Source of the DNA: Microcaldota archaeon
GTDB lineage: Archaea; Micrarchaeota; Micrarchaeia; Micrarchaeales; CABMGC01
DNA: 62,553 bases
Assembly (NCBI GenBank): GCA_028867335.1
Contig: JAGWGN010000003.1
Coordinates: 1-62,553 of the forward strand
Direction: 5' to 3'
Both the position numbers and the translations under genes were made by a program. The notes under the pieces were generated by a model. The model did not search any database and was not told the origin of the DNA. It was given only the letters and a program-made list of their open reading frames with translations. Below are positions 35,728-45,249 of the stretch, piece by piece (the first letter of the stretch is position 1; the number at the start of each line of letters is the position of its first letter).

Positions 35728-37728
35728 TCAGGCAATCAGGGCAAAACTTATCACTGCAATCAAAGTGACCAGCAAGTACAAAAGATAGTGCATCAGCTTT
35801 CCGGTGTGCAGCTTCCTAGACCATGGTGAAATCGTTAGGAAGACCCTTTCCAGTGGGTGGTAGAGCACCGCCTCAAAGAACTGATGGCCATAGGCGTTTC
35901 CCTTTCCGAGAGGGCCTACCGCGAATCCGAACGTCCTGATCACCGGCATCGAGAAGCCTTTGGCGGAGTACTGCATCGAACCATCAGTGTATGGAATTCC
36001 GCAATCCCAGGTTGGAATGGTATCGGGACTTATTGTTTTTGTCTTCTTCTTTAGAATGCGCAGGAAGGCTAGAAGAACTATCGTGATTATCAGTAGTGCG
36101 GCAAAGATCCAGAGCGTTGGAAGCGTGCCCGCCGTGTAGAAAATTGTCGCGGCTCCGGACATCTTGAGCTGCACGAGAATCGGGATGGAGAGTTGAGCAA
36201 TCGTTGTTGGGAAGAGCCCAGTGAATATGCAGGCGACTGCAAGTATTCCCATTGCGGCAAGCATCACATTGGAAGGATCCTTTGCGGACTCCACATTTTT
36301 GCTTCTTGGTGCGCCCAGGAAGGGGATTCCGAATGCCTTCACGAAGGCCGCAACAGCAAGCCCGCTGGTAAGCGCGAGGAAGATAATCGCAAGCGCCGAG
36401 CTAAACGAGATTGCGGCAGATCCGCCCATTCCGCCTAGAAGCGCAGTGAATGTCAGCCACTCGCTAACAAATCCGTTGAGCGGGGGAAGCGCGGCAATTG
36501 AGGCTGCGCCGATGAAGAAGAGAGGCGCGGTGATTGGCATCCTCTTTATCAGCCCGCCGAGCTGATCTATGTTTCCGGTATGGGCCGAACTGATTATAGA
36601 GCCTGCACCGGTGAAAAGAAGGCTCTTGAAGATGGAATGGTTCAGCGTATGGTAAAGCGCGGCGAAAAGCGCAAGGGCGGCGATTATCTCGAGCCCTGCA
36701 GACAAGAAAAGTATGGATGCACCTAAGCCTATTGCTATTATCCCGATATTTTCTATGCTGTGGTAAGCAAGCAGCGTTTTGAGATCGTGCTCCATCAGCG
36801 AATAAAGGACCCCAAGCACCGCAGAGATTACCCCAAGGCCCAGGAGCAGCACTCCCCACCACATCGGAGGTGCCGCAATGCCTACTGCAAGGAATCCGAA
36901 TACGACCCTCACAATCCCGTAGATTGCCGTCTTGAGCATGATACCGGACATGAGAGCGGAGATGTTGCTAGGGGCTTTTGGATGCGCGATTGGAAGCCAG
37001 ATGTGGAAGGGCATTATTCCTGCCTTCACCCCAAAGCCGATCAGGGCAAGCACGAACACAGCATCCTTTGCCACCGAAAGGTAAGTTGCATTTGCAAAGG
37101 CGCTGAAATCAAACGAGCCACCGGCGCCTCCTGCGAGTATCAGGTACATTATTATCAGGCATGCTGTGCCGAAGTGGGTCATCAGCAAATAGATGAATCC
37201 GGCGTTCTTGGAAGGCTCCTCCTTGTGCTCGAATGAGACAAGGTAGTAGGAGGATAGTGCCATCAGTTCCCAGAACACCAGAAAGACGAACGCGTTTTGG
37301 GCCGTGACCACGGCGGCCATTGAGAGAAGGAAGAAATTGAATAGGAATGCAAATTTTGCGGTGCTATAGCCTTTCTTTTTGTACTCGTCAATGTACCCTA
37401 ATGAATAGAGCGAGATGGATATACCGCCAAAGCCGATGAGCGCGGCGAAAAATCCCGATAGCGCATCAATCCCGAATCCAAGGTTCCCTAGAGGTGGGAT
37501 TGTGGCTAGCACTACAGGAGCAATCTGCATTCCAAAAAGCGCAAGAACCCCTGCGATTAGAAGGGTAAAGCTCGCGAGTAGCGAGAATCCCAGGCTTACC
37601 TTTTTGCACAGGCTGCTTTGCCTCCAAAACAAAATCGCGGATGCCAGGCCAAACGTAAACAGCAGTATTGATACTAGTAAGAGATTAGAAATAAGTCCTC
37701 CGACCGTGGTTATTGCATATATTGGCAT
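35728..37728 (-). CDS. HyfB/NuoL-like antiporter-type subunit
   Basis: AFVFLVFWELMALSSYYLVSFEHKE, VKAGIMPFHIWLPIAHPKAPSNISALMSGIMLK, HSIENIGIIAIGLG, TWDCGIPYTDGSMQYSAKGFSMP. Confidence 0.93.
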   Translation of the reverse strand: MPIYAITTVGGLISNLLLVSILLFTFGLASAILFWRQSSLCKKVSLGFSLLASFTLLIAGVLALFGMQIAPVVLATIPPLGNLGFGIDALSGFFAALIGFGGISISLYSLGYIDEYKKKGYSTAKFAFLFNFFLLSMAAVVTAQNAFVFLVFWELMALSSYYLVSFEHKEEPSKNAGFIYLLMTHFGTACLIIMYLILAGGAGGSFDFSAFANATYLSVAKDAVFVLALIGFGVKAGIMPFHIWLPIAHPKAPSNISALMSGIMLKTAIYGIVRVVFGFLAVGIAAPPMWWGVLLLGLGVISAVLGVLYSLMEHDLKTLLAYHSIENIGIIAIGLGASILFLSAGLEIIAALALFAALYHTLNHSIFKSLLFTGAGSIISSAHTGNIDQLGGLIKRMPITAPLFFIGAASIAALPPLNGFVSEWLTFTALLGGMGGSAAISFSSALAIIFLALTSGLAVAAFVKAFGIPFLGAPRSKNVESAKDPSNVMLAAMGILAVACIFTGLFPTTIAQLSIPILVQLKMSGAATIFYTAGTLPTLWIFAALLIITIVLLAFLRILKKKTKTISPDTIPTWDCGIPYTDGSMQYSAKGFSMPVIRTFGFAVGPLGKGNAYGHQFFEAVLYHPLERVFLTISPWSRKLHTGKLMHYLLYLLVTLIAVISFALIA

Positions 37729-37881
37729 GCTGCTTCCTCAGGTGCGCATAATTAAACTGCTGGACAATTACGAAATAGGTCTATGGGTATTGGCCACAAA
37801 CAATTCGATATTCTTCATTCTTCGTATATGTTTAAATATGCTTATGCGCCGGTCTGCTACAATGGGAAATAAGAAATGGCG

Positions 37882-38781
37882 CTAGTACATAGCTTCCAGC
37901 TTCTTTATCCTCTCCTCGATTGGAGGATGTGTTGAGAACAGGTTAGCGAAGCTCTCTGGTTTGAAGGGGTTTGCGAAGTAGAGGTTTGCGGTTATCTCGT
38001 TAACATTCTGCATCTGGGGGGTGTTCGGGTTCCTCTCGTAGTCGCGGATCTTCTTGAGCGCATTTGCAAGAGAGTGTGGGTCCCTTGTAAGTCTTGCGCC
38101 GTTCGCATCGGCCATATACTCCCTTTTCCTTGAGATTGCAAGCCTGATCAGCAGCGCAAAGAAAGGCGCAAGGAGACCTATAACAAATGCGATAAGTAGC
38201 AAAATCCCTCCGTTGCGGTTGTTGTCACCGCCCATCCCCCCGAAGAAGAAGATGTTCCTCATGAATGCTGACACTATTCCTATTGCGCCTGCGAAGACTA
38301 TCGCAATCGTCATGAACTGTACGTCGTTGTCTGCGACATGGGACATCTCGTGTGCAAGCACTCCTGTGAGCTCGTTTCTGCTCATGATCGAAAGAATCCC
38401 TGTTGTGACCGCGATCGATGAGAGCTTCTTGCTCCTTCCCGTTGCAAACGCATTGGGAGTCGGATCCTCGATTATGTAAACCTTGGGCATCGGTATCTGG
38501 GTTGCGGATGCAAGCCCCTCGATTATCCCGTATAGGCCCCTGTATTTTGTCGGATCCGCAAGCTTTGCGCGCGAGACCGCAAGCACGAGCTTGTCTCCGG
38601 TGTAGTAGGTCACAAGTGCGTAGATTATGACAAGTAATATCGCAAGGCCAAACGAGATTGGGCCCCCGCCCAAAAACACAACGAACAGGTAGATGACGGC
38701 AGTGAAGAATGCTGAGAACACGGCCATCAGGAGGAGTGAGTTTATCCTGTTCCTAGCTATTTCGTCGAAGAAACTCGTCAT
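37882..38781 (-). CDS. htpX: HtpX-type M48 membrane metalloprotease
   Basis: ELTGVLAHEMSHVADNDVQFMTIA, REYMADANGARLT, FSTHPPIEERIKKLEAM. Confidence 0.95.
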   Translation of the reverse strand: MTSFFDEIARNRINSLLLMAVFSAFFTAVIYLFVVFLGGGPISFGLAILLVIIYALVTYYTGDKLVLAVSRAKLADPTKYRGLYGIIEGLASATQIPMPKVYIIEDPTPNAFATGRSKKLSSIAVTTGILSIMSRNELTGVLAHEMSHVADNDVQFMTIAIVFAGAIGIVSAFMRNIFFFGGMGGDNNRNGGILLLIAFVIGLLAPFFALLIRLAISRKREYMADANGARLTRDPHSLANALKKIRDYERNPNTPQMQNVNEITANLYFANPFKPESFANLFSTHPPIEERIKKLEAMY

Positions 38782-38793
38782 CTGCCCACGTTA

Positions 38794-39408
38794 TTATTTC
38801 CTTGGCCTTTTCGGCCTGGCCTGCTTTGATGGCTTTGCTGGCTGGCTCTCGTCCTCGTCTTCGAAGTCGACCTTTACCGGGGCCTTCTCCCCCTCAGGCG
38901 TCTGGAAGAACTCCTGCCTTCCAAATCCGAAGATTCCTGCGAAGAAGTTTCCAGGGAACTGCTGAATCGCATTGTTGTAGTCAAGAACGTAGTCGTTGTA
39001 TGAGGTCCTCACAAACGAGATTTTATCCTCGGTGGTCTCAAGCTGGTCCTGCAGCTCCTTGAAGTTTGCAGAGGCTTTGAGGTCAGGGTAGCTCTCCGCT
39101 ACGGCGAAGATGCTCTTGAGCGCCTTTGTGAGCTGGTCGTTTGCCTTGAGCCTATCATCGGTTGATCCGGTGATTATCGAGCTCCTTAGCCTTGTGACCT
39201 GTGTGAGCACGCTCTTCTCGTACTTCTTGTAGCCCTTGACTGTCGCAACAAGGTTTGGAATGAGATCGTATCTCCTCTTTAGCTGGACGTCTATCTGTGC
39301 CCATGCATCCTGAACCCTGTTGCGCTTTGAGATAAAGCCGTTGTAAGTCAGGACTATGATTGCTACAATCACTACCACTATTCCCCCGATTATCCATAGG
39401 ATGTCCAT
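38794..39408 (-). CDS. lemA: LemA family protein
   Basis: YNGFISKRNRVQDAWAQIDVQLKRRYDLIPNLVATVKGYKKYE. Confidence 0.95.
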   Translation of the reverse strand: MDILWIIGGIVVVIVAIIVLTYNGFISKRNRVQDAWAQIDVQLKRRYDLIPNLVATVKGYKKYEKSVLTQVTRLRSSIITGSTDDRLKANDQLTKALKSIFAVAESYPDLKASANFKELQDQLETTEDKISFVRTSYNDYVLDYNNAIQQFPGNFFAGIFGFGRQEFFQTPEGEKAPVKVDFEDEDESQPAKPSKQARPKRPRK

Positions 39409-39471
39409 TATATCACACTAATTACGCGTTATAGGAATTTAGCACTTGCGCTATCTTGCGGATTTAGTAGA

Positions 39472-40113
39472 TTATTCACTGCCCAGGCTCTGCCAAGCCC
39501 GCATTACATCCTTATGGACGTCATTAGGGGACTGATTCCCATCTATCCTGCACCAGATGGTCTCATATTTCTTGGAAAGTTGTCTGTATGCGCCCTCCTG
39601 GGCCTCAAGGCTCTCGACTTTGTCGTACTGCCTCTTCTCATCGCCTCGGCTGTTTATCCTTTCAAAAGCGACCTTTGGAGACACATCGATGAAGAAAACA
39701 ATTTGTGGAAGCGGCAGCTTGCTGTGGACCTCTGAAATCCATCCCAAGTCCGAATAAGGCTTAGGCGCAAAAGCCGCAACATGCACCGCGGTGGAGAACC
39801 AATTTCTGTCGCTTATTATTGTGTGCCCCGCCTCCATTTTTGGTATCGTGAATCGAATAAAACGTTCGTATCTTTCGGCAACGAAGAGGAGCTGCATGCC
39901 CATTATGCCAAGGGGGTCACTCTTTTCTAGAAGCTCGCTTTTTATCATCTTCCCGAGCTTGCTTTCGTAGTCCGGTTCTTTGGCAAGTATGCATTTAGGG
40001 TTCTCCTTCCTGAGCACCTCGTAAAATAGCTTTACCTGAGTGCTCTTTCCTGAGCCTTCTAGACCCTCAAATACGATATAGTTTATAGGTCTTGTTTTTG
40101 TGGAAGCCTCCAA
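39472..40113 (-). CDS. tmk: Thymidylate kinase
   Basis: YIVFEGLEGSGKSTQVKLFYE, IISDRNWFSTAVH, VFFIDVSPKVAFERINSR. Confidence 0.9.
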   Translation of the reverse strand: MEASTKTRPINYIVFEGLEGSGKSTQVKLFYEVLRKENPKCILAKEPDYESKLGKMIKSELLEKSDPLGIMGMQLLFVAERYERFIRFTIPKMEAGHTIISDRNWFSTAVHVAAFAPKPYSDLGWISEVHSKLPLPQIVFFIDVSPKVAFERINSRGDEKRQYDKVESLEAQEGAYRQLSKKYETIWCRIDGNQSPNDVHKDVMRAWQSLGSE

Positions 40114-40218
40114 GATAGCACCGGTAAATGATATTTGATTTAGCTGAATATAAACCTTCTCTAAGATTCGTAGAAAACCATTTATGCCTTGATAGCGATA
40201 CTGATATGTTGTGGTTAA

Positions 40219-41568
40219 ATGGGGGAGTTCAAGGTTTTGGAGGGAATAGACCCTAAGCTGGCGGAAGCGATGAAGAGCGAGGTCAGGCGGCAGAGGAACA
40301 CCCTAGAACTCATTCCTTCGGAGAACTTCGCGAGCATAAACGTGATACGCGCGCTTGGCTCTGTCTTGACAAACAAGTACTCCGAAGGGTACCCTGGAAA
40401 GAGGTACTACGGAGGGAATGAGTTCGTCGACGTTGTTGAGAACCTCGCGATCGACAGGGCGAAGGCGCTCTTCAAGGTTCCGCATGTAAATGTTCAGCCA
40501 TACTCCGGATCGCCTGCGAACTTCGCTGTGTACGCGGCGCTCTGCAAGCCAGGAGACACGATAATGGGGCTCAACCTTCAGGACGGCGGGCACCTCACAC
40601 ATGGATTCAGCGCAAGCGTCACGGGAAAATTCTTCAACAGCGTGGCATACCACGTAAAGCCCGACGGATACATCGACATCGATGAGGTCAGGCGGCTCGC
40701 GGTCGAGAACAAGCCAAAGCTTATCTGGATCGGTGCCACAGCGTATGCAAGAGCGCTCCCATTCGCAGAATTCGCAAAGATTGCTGATGAGGTTGGGGCG
40801 TACCTTGTTTCAGACATCGCGCACATTGCTGGCCTTGTTGCCGGTGGTGCGCATGAGAGCCCTGTAGACTATGTTCACATTGTAACCACAACCACCCACA
40901 AGACGCTGCGCGGACCAAGAGGCGCGATGATAATGGTGACTGAGAAAGGACTAAAGAAAAATCCTGATCTCGGAAACCTGATAGACAAGACCGTTTTCCC
41001 AGGCCTTCAGGGAGGACCGCATGACAACACTACTGCAGCACTCGCACTCGCGCTGCTTGAGGCATCGCAACCGCAGTTCAAAGAGTATGCAAAGCAGATA
41101 GTGAAAAATGCAAAAGCGCTCGGGGAGGAACTCTCGAAGAGGGGATTGACCCTTGTTACTGGGGGAACGGACAACCATCTGATACTAATTGATCTCTCAA
41201 AGAGATACGGGCCTGGAACAGGCGCGTTTGCACAGGACGCACTTGACCTTGCGGGGATAGTGTGCAACAAGAACACAGTTCCTGCGGAGCCTGCAAGCCC
41301 GTTCTATCCGAGCGGGATAAGGATTGGGACCCCTGCGATAACCTCGAGGGGGATGAAGGAGGAGGAGATGGGGCTGATTGCCGAATATATTTTCGAGGCG
41401 GTGGAGCTGATTGAGGGACATGAGATGCCGACCGACAAGGAGAAGAGGGCGCAGGCAATACAAACGTTCAAGGAAGAGATGAAAAACAGCCCAAAGATCA
41501 AGGAGATAGCCGCAAAGGTCCTTGAGCTGTGCGGCAGATTCCCTCTTTACCCGGAAATAGAATTATAA
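40219..41568 (+). CDS. glyA: Serine hydroxymethyltransferase
   Basis: LELIPSENFAS, NKYSEGYPGKRYYGGNEFVD, VTTTTHKTLRGPRGAMIM. Confidence 0.96.
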   Translation: MGEFKVLEGIDPKLAEAMKSEVRRQRNTLELIPSENFASINVIRALGSVLTNKYSEGYPGKRYYGGNEFVDVVENLAIDRAKALFKVPHVNVQPYSGSPANFAVYAALCKPGDTIMGLNLQDGGHLTHGFSASVTGKFFNSVAYHVKPDGYIDIDEVRRLAVENKPKLIWIGATAYARALPFAEFAKIADEVGAYLVSDIAHIAGLVAGGAHESPVDYVHIVTTTTHKTLRGPRGAMIMVTEKGLKKNPDLGNLIDKTVFPGLQGGPHDNTTAALALALLEASQPQFKEYAKQIVKNAKALGEELSKRGLTLVTGGTDNHLILIDLSKRYGPGTGAFAQDALDLAGIVCNKNTVPAEPASPFYPSGIRIGTPAITSRGMKEEEMGLIAEYIFEAVELIEGHEMPTDKEKRAQAIQTFKEEMKNSPKIKEIAAKVLELCGRFPLYPEIEL

Positions 41569-43275
41569 TTTTGGCATCTGACTCTTTTTTACCGCCATCC
41601 TTATTTCTGAATCAAGTCTCCCAAGAGTCTTCTCGCTCATGTCAAGGTAGGTCATCGGATCGGTTACAGTTGGGTGGACCGCCTTTACCTTCATTGCCAT
41701 GTCCTGCACGAGCCTCCTGTAGTCAGGGTGGCCCTGATGCGTTGATCGCAGCTCGCAGAGATGGTAGAGCTGCCGAGCGTTTAGCTTGTAGTACCATCTT
41801 ATGTTGAACCCGAAGGTGACGACGTACTGTGCCTGGTACGGGTGGGTTGGGAGCAGCTTGTTGTATATGTCCACGACGCCTGCCATCTTGCTTTCGTAAT
41901 CATCGGCTATTCCTATCGCCCTGTAAGCCTCCCTGGTGTCGTATCCGAGCTCGACGCCGAAGTTCTGCCTCTCCTGTGTTCCGATCCTGTGCCTTTGGAT
42001 GTCGCGGTATATGCCGATCCTTCCCTTGAGGTCAAATGTGTAGTCAAGATTTTCAAATGCCCTTCCCGGCTTGTGCCTCCTGTTTGTTCTCTTGCCGACA
42101 TATGTGTTGATCAGGCTCTTTCGATCCTGTGCACTCATAGTTTTTGCCTGCTCTCTCGCCTGCTTGATGCTCATGCCCCTCGAAAACTTGTAGATTATGG
42201 CTGAAGCGAGAATTATCTGCGCGCTTTCGTCAGGATTTGAGGAATCCTCCCCCGCGTACTCGCTCAGGGAGACTGTCTCCTCCTTTGAAACGATTCCCTT
42301 CGCCATCTGCGAGACCGCCTCGAAGGTGTTCGCTGAACGGGTCCTGTAGAAGTTCTGCATCGATGTTCCGTGATCGTCATGCACCCTCTTCACCAGCGAC
42401 GGGACGAGCTTCTTGAGCTCCCCTGAAAGCCTCTGCGCTATCCACCTCGACTCTGCAAGCGGAGATGAGAGCATCTTGTTTAGCATGTTTTCGTACGACC
42501 TTGCATCCATGCTCGCACCGACGTGCGTGAGCGTTGACATTGGGAGGTAATCGCGCAGGAAATCAAGCGCGTTTGCCTTGATTGCGTTTTCGTAGGACTT
42601 GCGAAGGTCCATCTCGGTTATCCCTGACTCCTCCTCGAGCTGCCCTGTGAACTCGGTGACCTTCACCACCTTGCTTCCAATTCTAAACCCTATGTCATCA
42701 ATCTTGTTTGTGTCGCTGATGTATTTCATCATCGGCTCCATATGCCTTGAGTAGGAATCGAAGAGCCCGTTCATGAGTAAGATGTATTCGTCAGCATACC
42801 TTGACCCCATTATGTCAGGCTCCTTGTAGAACATGTACTCCCCGTTTGGGAGCTTCTTGTCAAATGCGACGTATCTCGTTGATTTTTCGATGTAGGAGCC
42901 AAGCCTGCAGTCCTCTATGTCCTTCACCGCGACGTTCGAGACGTATTCGCAGGATGTCGGAAGGCCCCCGACCATCTCCTGAATGGAGTCATCCCCATAG
43001 TCAACCAGCCACGCGTCAAAGAACTCCCTTCCCCTAGCCTTGTTGGGATAGAACTCCTTGAGGTAGAGCCTTCTGCTTGTGAGTGCCGTCCTTGAGTACC
43101 TTGAAAGGAGCGCCCCTGCCTGCTCGGGGGTGAAATCTTCAGATATTCGCCATGCGAAGATGTTGCTGTCTAGGTTGGTAACATTGCTGCCGAGGAGCTC
43201 CGCCTCCTCTTCGCTGAACTGTTCTACAGCGACGCCCTTGTCGCCCTCATTGAATGAGAGCATATAATCAGACAT
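41563..43275 (-). CDS. Tandem ThyX-like (FAD-dependent thymidylate synthase-related) protein
   Basis: Two ThyX-like halves: DCRLGSYIEKSTRY and RHRIGTQERQNFGV. Confidence 0.75.
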   Translation of the reverse strand: MSDYMLSFNEGDKGVAVEQFSEEEAELLGSNVTNLDSNIFAWRISEDFTPEQAGALLSRYSRTALTSRRLYLKEFYPNKARGREFFDAWLVDYGDDSIQEMVGGLPTSCEYVSNVAVKDIEDCRLGSYIEKSTRYVAFDKKLPNGEYMFYKEPDIMGSRYADEYILLMNGLFDSYSRHMEPMMKYISDTNKIDDIGFRIGSKVVKVTEFTGQLEEESGITEMDLRKSYENAIKANALDFLRDYLPMSTLTHVGASMDARSYENMLNKMLSSPLAESRWIAQRLSGELKKLVPSLVKRVHDDHGTSMQNFYRTRSANTFEAVSQMAKGIVSKEETVSLSEYAGEDSSNPDESAQIILASAIIYKFSRGMSIKQAREQAKTMSAQDRKSLINTYVGKRTNRRHKPGRAFENLDYTFDLKGRIGIYRDIQRHRIGTQERQNFGVELGYDTREAYRAIGIADDYESKMAGVVDIYNKLLPTHPYQAQYVVTFGFNIRWYYKLNARQLYHLCELRSTHQGHPDYRRLVQDMAMKVKAVHPTVTDPMTYLDMSEKTLGRLDSEIRMAVKKSQMPKL

Positions 43276-43276
43276 C

Positions 43277-43304
43277 TAACCCCCAAAGGAGCTATGGGGG
43301 GTTA
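43277..43304 (-). promoter_or_regulatory. Stem-loop TAACCCCC/GGGGGTTA just upstream of the ThyX-like start codon
   Basis: Perfect 8-bp arms 43277-43284 and 43297-43304; ATG ends at 43275. Confidence 0.5.
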
Positions 43305-43391
43305 AAGGATTTAAGGGTATTGCCGCGCGCCTGAAACAAAATCACAGGATGTTATATAAATACTGAAACTGACAGTTGGATTGGGAAAGAA

Positions 43392-43997
43392 ATGAGATCG
43401 GAGCAGGAAGAAAGAGTGGCCCTTTTTGACATGGACGGGACCCTTGTCGATTACATCGGCCAACTCAGCAAAGACCTGGGAAAGTTAGGTGCCCCTGGTG
43501 AGCCAGAGATAACCGATGACCTAGACGATCTGCCATATCATATGCAAAACAGGGCGGATGTTATACGCTCCTCGGCAGATTGGTGGAGGACTTTGCCTAG
43601 GCTTGAACTGGGCTGGGACATTTTGAATGCTGCCAGGGAGCTGGATTATAGAATAATGATACTGACGCAGGGGCCTCGCAGGAATGCAGCGGCATGGACA
43701 GGCAAGAAACTATGGATAGACGAGAATCTTGGGCCCGATGTGGATGTGACAATTACAAGGGACAAGGGGCTTGTTTACGGCAAGGTGCTGGTAGATGATT
43801 TCCCAAAGTACGTGGAGCGGTGGCTTAAGTGGAGGAAGAACGGGCTTGTGATAATGCCGGCAAGGGAGATCAACAGAAATTTCACGCACCCGCAAGTTGT
43901 CAAATACGACGGCACAAACATGGATGAGGTTAGGGATGCGCTCAGGGAGAGGCTTAAATCCGCATTCAGAAAAGATTCGAGGGTCAAAGTAAAGTAG
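43392..43997 (+). CDS. HAD-like 5'(3')-deoxyribonucleotidase family protein
   Basis: VALFDMDGTLVDYIGQ, IMILTQGPRRNAAAWTGKKLWIDE, LVYGKVLVDDFPKYVERWLKW. Confidence 0.72.
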   Translation: MRSEQEERVALFDMDGTLVDYIGQLSKDLGKLGAPGEPEITDDLDDLPYHMQNRADVIRSSADWWRTLPRLELGWDILNAARELDYRIMILTQGPRRNAAAWTGKKLWIDENLGPDVDVTITRDKGLVYGKVLVDDFPKYVERWLKWRKNGLVIMPAREINRNFTHPQVVKYDGTNMDEVRDALRERLKSAFRKDSRVKVK

Positions 43998-44007
43998 TGA
44001 GAGGGGA

Positions 44008-45234
44008 TTATTCTTTCTCGCGCTGCTTTGCATAGCGGTAGAGGCCTATTGAGAGCATACCGTTCGTTATCAGGATAACCAGGAAGACAATGTCTATCAG
44101 ATTAGGTATTACTATTCCCACGGTGGCCGGAAGGGTTGCTATTATTGCAGGGGCAAGCCCCTGTGCCACATAGAACCTTATAACTGTCGTGTCGCTCTTC
44201 TTGTGCTTCTTGTCAGAGATTATCCCGCTTAGAATCCCAGAGGTAAGGTACCTTATCCCCAGCATTATTATTGACATACCCACAGCTAGCGCTATTAGGA
44301 TGCCTTGCGGGCCTTGGGGGTTGAAGAGCATCCCTATGTAGACAAAGAAAAAAGTGCTTACAAAAAACGTTATCTCCTTCTGGTAGACCTTTATGTGGGA
44401 GATGTCCTGGAGCACGGGAGTAATCACGCTTCTTACGAGGAATTTCATGTCTGGAAGGTTAGCAAGAAGCATTCCGAAAATGAAAGTCGCCAGGGCACCG
44501 TTGAAGTTGAGGTACTCTGCGCTTCCGTAAACCGCAAGGACTATTGTCAGGGTGAGCATCCAGCTGTATTCGCTGCTGTACTTCTTGAACTTCTTGAGCA
44601 CAAAGACCCAGAATGCGGCAAAGAGAATCCCTATTAGTATCGAGCCCACTATAAACCCGAAGAGCTCGGCAGCGACGAAGTTGACGGTGTAGGTGCCTGT
44701 CGCCAGTATGTTGAAGAATATCAGGGGAATGACCAGGCTGAACACGTCGTTGAATACACTCTGGTATGCGAGCGTGGTCTTCATGCCATCGCTTATCTTT
44801 ATCACCTTGAAGAGGGCCGGAAGGGTTATGGAGCTGGTGCCGGAGAGGGCAAAGCCAGCCATCAGTGCCTGGACAATGCTCCAATTTTGTAAATAGTAGA
44901 GAATCAAGGTCACAGCCACACCAGTTATCACGCTGGTTGCAAGTGTGAATTTCGAGGCCTTGAGTAGGATGTCCCTGAGAGATGAGAGGCGTATGTTCAT
45001 TCCGACATCGAATAGGACAAACGCTATCGCTATTGCCGTTACAAACGGGGAGACCTGCGCCACCACGCTGCTAGAGGAGGTGTCCACAAGGTGCAGAATC
45101 GGCCCTATCGCAAGGCCTATTAGTAAAAGGGGCATTATGCTGGATATCTTGAGGCGGTAAAACATCGAGTTTAGTATGTACCCCAGGAAGACTATCCCTG
45201 CGAAAAGCAAGAAGAGCAATGCGACTTCGATCAT
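44008..45234 (-). CDS. CPA2/Kef-type Na+(K+)/H+ antiporter
   Basis: About 12 TM segments; LFDVGMNIRLSSLRDILLKA, ALSGTSSITLPALFKV, FNGALATFIFGMLLANLP. Confidence 0.85.
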   Translation of the reverse strand: MIEVALLFLLFAGIVFLGYILNSMFYRLKISSIMPLLLIGLAIGPILHLVDTSSSSVVAQVSPFVTAIAIAFVLFDVGMNIRLSSLRDILLKASKFTLATSVITGVAVTLILYYLQNWSIVQALMAGFALSGTSSITLPALFKVIKISDGMKTTLAYQSVFNDVFSLVIPLIFFNILATGTYTVNFVAAELFGFIVGSILIGILFAAFWVFVLKKFKKYSSEYSWMLTLTIVLAVYGSAEYLNFNGALATFIFGMLLANLPDMKFLVRSVITPVLQDISHIKVYQKEITFFVSTFFFVYIGMLFNPQGPQGILIALAVGMSIIMLGIRYLTSGILSGIISDKKHKKSDTTVIRFYVAQGLAPAIIATLPATVGIVIPNLIDIVFLVILITNGMLSIGLYRYAKQREKE

Positions 45235-45249
45235 ATTTTCACCATTATG

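Noticed and set aside
30539-37728. Calling the Hyf-like cluster a functional [NiFe] hydrogenase or respiratory complex I
   Set aside because: All NiFe and small-subunit Fe-S cysteine positions are substituted and no ferredoxin-type subunit is present
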